Shown here piece by piece: positions 59,701-64,000 of a stretch of DNA of 64,000 nucleotides. The stretch comes from Brachionus manjavacas (Eukaryota > Rotifera > Eurotatoria > Ploima > Brachionidae). The stretch is taken from the NCBI GenBank assembly GCA_019054805.1, contig JAHQIY010000005.1, positions 2,401,501 through 2,465,500 of the forward strand. The letters are read 5' to 3'. Position 1 is the stretch's first letter, and each line of letters begins with the position of its first letter. Position numbers and translations under genes: made by a program. Below the pieces are notes generated by a model. That model saw only the letters and a list, made by a program, of their open reading frames with translations, was not told the DNA's origin and made no database searches.

Positions 59701-59907
59701 GCTGGTATTGATTCTGTTTGAATTGGTGGTTTATTTAGGTGATTTTGTTTTTTTATTGATAAATTTAATTGTTCTGTACATTGAATTGATTGATTGTGTT
59801 TAATAGTTTTTAGTTTAATTTTAATTTTTTAGTGTTTTGTAAATTAGTACTACTACTCGGTCTTTTAATAGTAGTACTAGTACTTTTCTTAGGCTCTTCG
59901 TTTAGGT
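53784..59907 (-). CDS. NKRF: NKRF-like nucleolar protein with dsRBD-like blocks, G-patch and R3H (5' end incomplete)
   Basis: Exons supported on the minus strand: 59907-59857, 59773 to about 58688, one ending 54832, 54779-54602 and 54337-53784. The intron phases at 59856-59774, 54831-54780 and 54601-54338 all agree. In order: a Lys/Gln/Pro-rich N-terminal part; a dsRBD-like block (FVETFRLVTEKNKKKKK, AFEILKSQSELAVKL); a second (KRFKCKCLINGTRV, SALKAIKFLAK); a G-patch (MKKMGWKGEGHGLG); and R3H (LSIEDRKIIHKEAHRYGLKT, GADRFIVVKKK). NKRF recruits XRN2 and activates the helicase DHX15 in pre-rRNA processing, and represses NF-kappa-B targets. The join across the 3.4-kb intron (near 58687 to about 55260) is unresolved, because the open frame there runs into TAA at 58686. 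No XRN2-binding (XTBD) exon is visible; it may lie beyond the transposon at 60.4 kb. AATAAA overlaps the stop. Confidence 0.8.
55921..56295. mobile_element. Foldback element with arms of about 145 bp in the NKRF intron
   Basis: Left arm 55921-56070 (ATGGATTCCATGG ... GTGCAACATTCAAAGTTGCA) and right arm 56150-56295 are imperfect reverse complements over their whole length. The loop is about 80 bp. No coding content. Long arms and about 375 bp total fit a non-autonomous DNA transposon. No clear target duplication could be set. Confidence 0.75.
57449..57685. mobile_element. Tc1/mariner-type MITE with TA duplication and internal TGATATC palindromes
   Basis: The 233-bp element 57451-57683 has inverted ends CAGTACCGGAAATTAACTTG and CAGGGCCGGAAATTAACTTG (second on the minus strand). 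Both continue TCACATCATATCA, so the repeats are about 33 bp with two mismatches. TA lies on each side (57449-57450 and 57684-57685), the Tc1/mariner target duplication. Inside the ends are repeated TGATATC/GATATCA units. It lies in the NKRF intron. Confidence 0.88.
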
Positions 59908-59909
59908 CT

Positions 59910-60440
59910 GGTTAAACAAAGATCAAGATTGAGAAAAAGAAATAAATTGATGTTTTTGTAAGAGATTTGGTAACTAAAATTTATTCAATCATGAAAACAA
60001 AATTCATTCCAACATTTAATTGAAGAATCAATTATCTAATTTTATTTTTATTCACTTAAAGGAAGGTTTTTTATTTTTTTACTTAAACATTTTTTTATTT
60101 TTAAAATTTTACAAAAAGAATAATCAAACTATTTTTTTACAGTTTGCAATTATTAGAAATTTTTATTTTTTCTTATTTTCTGAAAGAAGGACTCTAAACT
60201 TTCAAGCAGCTGAGCTAGCGGTTATTTTTTGTAAATAAGTAGAATCAATAGTTTTAGAGATAATATTGCTGGAATAATGGCTAAAAATATAGTTTGATCA
60301 CTTTAGGTAAAGAACATAGATTACGAAAGAGGTTTTTTTAAAATATCATAAATTGGGTTCTGGAGATTGATTATGCCATTAATAGGCTAAGATTTAATTT
60401 CCAGGACTTTTTAAAAATAATAAAAAAAATTTAAAATTTT
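59910..60440. other. AT-rich DNA between the NKRF exon and the nested transposon
   Basis: No further NKRF exon could be read on the minus strand. The plus-strand frame at 60020-60238 is F/K-rich low complexity. Confidence 0.5.
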
Positions 60441-60642
60441 ACAGCATTGTGAAAAGGTTAAGAAACGCTTGATTTTCTTATCCTCAATTCTGATTTGAAC
60501 TCTCATAGAATAGGTTAGGATTATGATTTTGAGACAATTTTTTTTTCGTCGAAATTTTTATTCTCATAGATAAAAATTAAAAAAATTGTGGATTAAAACG
60601 ATAATCCACAATTCCATAAAATAAAGAAAATTAATTTAAAGG

Positions 60643-60708
60643 TTAAGTGATGAAGTCTGAAATTTTTGGTTGTTTTTTTTTAATCTGAACATTTTTCATT
60701 TTCTTCAT
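60643..60708 (-). pseudogene. C-terminal end of a pogo/Tigger-like transposase
   Basis: The minus-strand frame ends KKKQPKISDFIT then TAA. Short C-termini of the type K-Q-x-K-I-x-D-F are common in pogo/Tigger-type transposases. It lies just inside the left inverted repeat. The middle of the gene is replaced by the LINE. Confidence 0.45.
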
Positions 60709-62030
60709 GGAAAGCATGGTAAGGGACAGTTTGGTTGGACATTTAGGAGCCAACGACCTGATATGTAAGGAGCAACACGGTTTCGTCCCTAGAAAGGCCT
60801 GCGTGACGAACCTCTTAGAATCAGCCGATTTGACGACAAGAGCAATCGCAGACAAGTGCCCAGTAGATGTCATCTACACCGATTTTGCGAAGGCTTTTGA
60901 CAAGGTTCCACATCAAAGACTGTTGCTCAAGCTTTCGGCTCACGGGGTAGAAGGAACCGTACTCAGATGGATCAGGGCGTTCCTTTCGGGCAGGAGGCAA
61001 AGAGTTGTCCTCGGCGAGTATTGTTCGGAATAGGCACCAGTCACGAGCTCGGTCCCTCAGGGCTCAGTCATAGGTCCAACGCTCTTCGTGGTCTTCATAA
61101 ACGACCTACCAGAACATATAAGCTTTCCATGTAAGCTGTATGCAGATGACTGCAAGATCATCGTGCGCTTACTCACGAGCAGCTGGAGTGAGCAACTGCA
61201 ACGCGACTTGGAAGCCTTAGCAGCATGGTGCGACAAATGGCTGATGAAACTGAACCTCGGCAAATGTAAGGTCATGCATTACGGAAAGCGTAACCCGGGG
61301 AATAAATACCACATCCTAGATAGGTCGACCGGTATACCACACGAGCTTGAGGTTACTAAAACGGAAAAAGACCTGGGAGTCCATGTGAGTGACACTTTGG
61401 GCACAAAGATTCAGGTGGATAAATCCGCGGCAAAAGCCAACTCCATGCTCGGAGTGCTTCGCAAGACGCTGGTTTCGAGGGATGCGTATATATGGAAACA
61501 AATGTACACTACGTACGTCAGACCGCATCTCGAGTATGCAATCCAAGCATGGAGACCACACCGCCTCGGCGAGATAAATACACTGGAAAAAGTTCAGCGC
61601 CGTGCCACCAAAGTCCCAACTCAACTCCGCGACATGACATATGAGGACAGGTGCCTAAAACTGAAGTTGACAACGCTGGAGGAAAGGAGAGCCAGGGGTG
61701 ATTTGATAGAAATGTTCAAAATTCAGAAAGGACTGGACACTGTCGAATGGCACTCCTCTCTACAAGTTGGACCGCCCAGAAGCGGGCATCGAGGGCACAT
61801 CAGACCAGAGCTAGTGAAGGACTGTCTAATCAGACGTAACGCTTTCCGCAACAGGGTAGCAAGAATGTGGAACAAGCTACCCGATTCAGTCATTGACGCA
61901 CCAAGTGTCAACTCTTTCAAGAAGAGGATTGACGACCAAAGAACAGGCTGCTCATAGGACTCAGGTTCTCTTGCTGGAGTCATCCGGCAACTCGCAGTCA
62001 TCCAACTACTACTACTACTACTACTAAATA
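60707..62030 (+). pseudogene. 5'-truncated CR1/L2-like LINE reverse transcriptase with one nonsense codon
   Basis: A single frame runs 60707-61957, interrupted only by TAG at 61031-61033, in VVLGEYCSE-stop-APVTSSVPQGSV, where related elements usually have Trp. Motifs in order: CKEQHGFVPRKACVTNLLES, VIYTDFAKAFDKVPH (first catalytic Asp), VPQGSVIGPTLFVVFINDLP, CKLYADDCKII (YADD), WLMKLNLGKCKVMHYG, TEKDLGVHVS, LEYAIQAWRPH, LEKVQRRATKVP and the end block NRVARMWNKLPDSVIDAPSV. The endonuclease and ORF1 are absent (5' truncation). The 3' end is an ACT tandem plus AAATAAA (62006-62030). The nearly intact frame indicates a young insertion. Confidence 0.9.
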
Positions 62031-62039
62031 AATCTTTTT

Positions 62040-62182
62040 TTTGTTCCTTACTTTGCCAATTTCTACTCCTAACTCTTTAGCGATTTGATTCTTTTTTTTT
62101 TTTCCATTGAAAGTATTGCATTATGTTTATCTTCAATTGAAGTTTGGTGAAGCTTTCTTTTAAAACCTTTTGGATTACTCAT
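62040..62182 (-). pseudogene. N-terminal helix-turn-helix of a pogo/CENP-B-like transposase, frameshifted
   Basis: The frame starts MSNPKGFKRKLHQTSIEDKH, then NAILSMEKKK. After a slip in an A-run (near 62090) it continues NQIAKELGVEIGKVRNKK. The pattern matches the Psq/CENP-B-type DNA-binding helix-turn-helix of pogo elements. The LINE tail begins directly after it. Confidence 0.6.
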
Positions 62183-62518
62183 TTTATTAGATACTATTGA
62201 TTTGACGTAAAAGTACTTATAAAGAAAATGTGTAATTAGATAAAAAGATAAAATTTGTATTTTTAATTTTCGAAATTTCTTTTTGCCCTTAGAAACATCA
62301 AGTTCTTCCCAATCAAGACTAAAATTACGCATATTAATGACAATCTTACACTGGAATGAAATTCTGTTTTTTAACAAATTTTCAAACGGACGTGATACTG
62401 ATAACAGTTTTATTGAAAAATTTTAATCGACTTTAATTTTTCTTGATATTATTCTTATTCTTTTTCTTGTTCTCTCTTTTCAATCTTATTACCACTTCTC
62501 TATTCACTTGGTCAATTA

Positions 62519-62600
62519 TCCAACCGCTAGGCTAAAAAGAAGAACTTTGATCCATTCTGAGTAGCCTGAGGTTACCCTCAAATTAATGGAATAAAAAAAT
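62519..62600 (+). repeat. LINE 3'-tail copy 3
   Basis: CCGCTAGGCTAAAAAGAAGA then TACCCTCAAATTAATGG and an A/T tail match 16890-16985 and 17823-17890. Confidence 0.6.
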
Positions 62601-62766
62601 AATAAGTGTAATTTTCGACTTAGGTTTTAAAATAACCAAATTTTAAAAAATTTTCTTTCGATTAAAACGAAATTTCGTCTTAACCGAGTACGACTTAATA
62701 GCATAGAAAAAAAGCTGTTTTTCTTCGGGAAAATCAAAAATCAAATTCGCAAATAGGGAATGATAT

Positions 62767-63632
62767 AAATAGGTTCAAATCATGCATAAAGACTATTATT
62801 GATCGATATAATCAAACAAATTCATTAGACGATCGTCTAAGATATCGAAGACCTAAGATTTCTACTGACAAATATGATCTTTTGTTAAAAAAAAGATCTT
62901 CACCATCTAATATTTTAACTGGAAACTGTGAAATGGCAGAAAAGCATCAGATACTCTGTTTTTTTTCCTTATTCGCTCCTTGTAGAGCATAGGGTCTCTG
63001 GTTAGGCGAAGATTATTAGAAAGAAAACTCTAATGGAAATGTAAATATGCGGCTCGAAAACCATGATTAACTAAATCTTAAAAAAAGCTAGAAATTTTTT
63101 TTATTTCAATGTGAAATCATGGAACAAGGCTTCAGGGAGACAAATAGTGTTCAGTGATGAATTGAACATTGAAGTATACAATAGAAAAAACCAAATTCAG
63201 ATAAGAAGAAGTATATTGAGGAATGTATTAAACGATGAAAGCAAGAAAGAGGTTCTATTGGAATTTGGTGCTGTATGAGCTACTATGGTTTAGGAATTTT
63301 TTTGTATATTTACGGCAGGCTTAATTCTCACAGGTTTGTTGATATTCTATGGAATAACTTACTTCCATCAATTGATATATTGAAAGAAGATGATGCCTTC
63401 ATATCTCAGCAAGACAATGCCCATTGTCATCGTGCCAAAATATTGAAAGAATGGTTCCAAGAGCAAAATTTCTGAAGTCTTGTCTTGGTCTGTGAACAGC
63501 CAAGGTAATTGGATGAGCTGAAGGAAATAACTCATGTAGTCTTAATACTTTGGTTGCCAAAACGTAAAAGTGTACCTAAAAATTTGAGAGCTAAGCAGAC
63601 TCAATGTCAGATAGAAGCAATAAAAGTAAATT
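62767..63632 (+). pseudogene. Decayed Tc1-like transposase
   Basis: Across broken frames: FKSCIKTIIDRYNQTNSLDD then RLRYRRPKIST (second helix-turn-helix and linker); RRRLLERKL...KYAARKP (the strand leading to the catalytic core); RQIVFSDELNIEVYNRKNQI (first catalytic Asp, FSDE); then YYGLGIFLYIYGRLNSHRFV, ILWNNLLPSI and FISQQDNAHCHRAKILKEWF (second Asp, QQDNAHCH). The last acidic region is degraded. Several stops, plus an inserted 30-bp piece at 62970-62996 also seen at 47.64 kb, show it is dead. Motif order is exactly Tc1-like. Confidence 0.82.
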
Positions 63633-64000
63633 AAAAACAGTTATACTTAATATTACAAGCTTTATTCAGTTCGTTTCTTAGCTTTTTCAAAATAAAGAAA
63701 ATTGCATGATTTGGATTTTTTTGTCTAATTAGATTAAGAAATGAATGGATTATCATTTCAATATAGAATTTTTTTTAATTTTGATCTAAGAGAATAAAGA
63801 ATTATAGAGAAAAAATAAAATCATAATCTTAACCCATTCTACGATAGTTCAAATCAAAATAGACGCTAAAAATTCAGGCGTTTCTTAACTTTATCACAAT
63901 AGCGAATTTTATTTTACCTCATGGATTCACTTTCAAAATACTAAAAAAAGACCGAAAATAGAATTTTTGTTTAACTTAAACTGAAAATTATGTTTTTTTT

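Larger units (their letters stand above)
60442..63904. mobile_element. Nested DNA transposon bounded by inverted repeats of about 90 bp
   Basis: 60442-60529 and 63815-63904 are imperfect inverted repeats. Left reads ATTGTGAAAAGGTTAAGAAA, then CTGATTTGAACTCTCATAGA and ATAGGTTAGGATTATGATTTT. The right reads as the reverse complement, with ATTGTGATAAAGTTAAGAAA, then TTGATTTGAACTATCGTAGA. Inside are pogo-like N- and C-terminal pieces on the minus strand, a LINE on the plus strand (60707-62030), a LINE-tail copy (62519-62600) and a Tc1-like transposase relic on the plus strand. I infer a pogo-type host element later hit by the LINE and others. Confidence 0.7.

Noticed and set aside
1..64000. CRISPR arrays, bacterial operons or an organelle insert
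   Set aside because: No regularly spaced repeats, no bacterial gene layout and no organelle genes; all supported genes are animal nuclear types.

Overview
The window reads as nuclear DNA of a small, very AT-rich invertebrate animal. The evidence is spliced genes with GT-AG introns (many only 48-90 bp), animal-specific gene families (a HECW-type ubiquitin ligase, a SoxB factor, SLC52 riboflavin transporters, an NKRF-like nucleolar protein), AATAAA signals at or just after stop codons, and a large load of LINE, SINE, TRIM, Tc1/pogo and MITE relics. The AT bias and intron sizes would fit a monogonont rotifer such as Brachionus, but that placement is inference; flatworms and other AT-rich invertebrates are not excluded.

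Layout. (1) 1.7-14.2 kb, minus strand: a five-exon HECW gene whose exon phases all join, giving about 1,568 residues (N-terminal HECW domain, C2, two WW, HECT). Its large introns hold a long-armed foldback element and a SINE fragment. (2) 16.3-19.2 kb: a relic zone with an unexplained open C-terminal frame, LINE remains and a perfectly preserved 515-bp TRIM retrotransposon (identical 152-bp LTRs, 5-bp target duplication, tRNA-Ser primer site, polypurine tract). (3) 20.2-29.7 kb, plus strand: four tandem SLC52 (riboflavin transporter) paralogues of 446-470 residues, each with a different set of introns. (4) 29.7-42.2 kb: gene-poor, with relic coding pieces, LINE fragments, a tRNA-headed SINE, a TTAA-flanked MITE and, nearer 42 kb, candidate Sox regulatory DNA (three AGATAAG sites, three CCAAT boxes). 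(5) 42.8-44.0 kb, plus strand: a single-exon SoxB gene. (6) 44.7-53.7 kb: more SINE copies and LINE 3' ends, no convincing host gene. (7) 53.8-59.9 kb, minus strand: an NKRF-like gene (dsRBD-like blocks, G-patch, R3H) with two MITEs in its long intron. (8) 60.4-63.9 kb: an inverted-repeat-bounded nested transposon containing pogo-like ends, a LINE reverse transcriptase with one nonsense codon, and a decayed Tc1 transposase.

The host genes are functionally unrelated to one another (ubiquitin ligation, vitamin B2 uptake, neural or stem-cell transcription control, rRNA processing). The only gene cluster is the SLC52 array. The most informative mobile features are the TRIM, the SINE family and the nested element.
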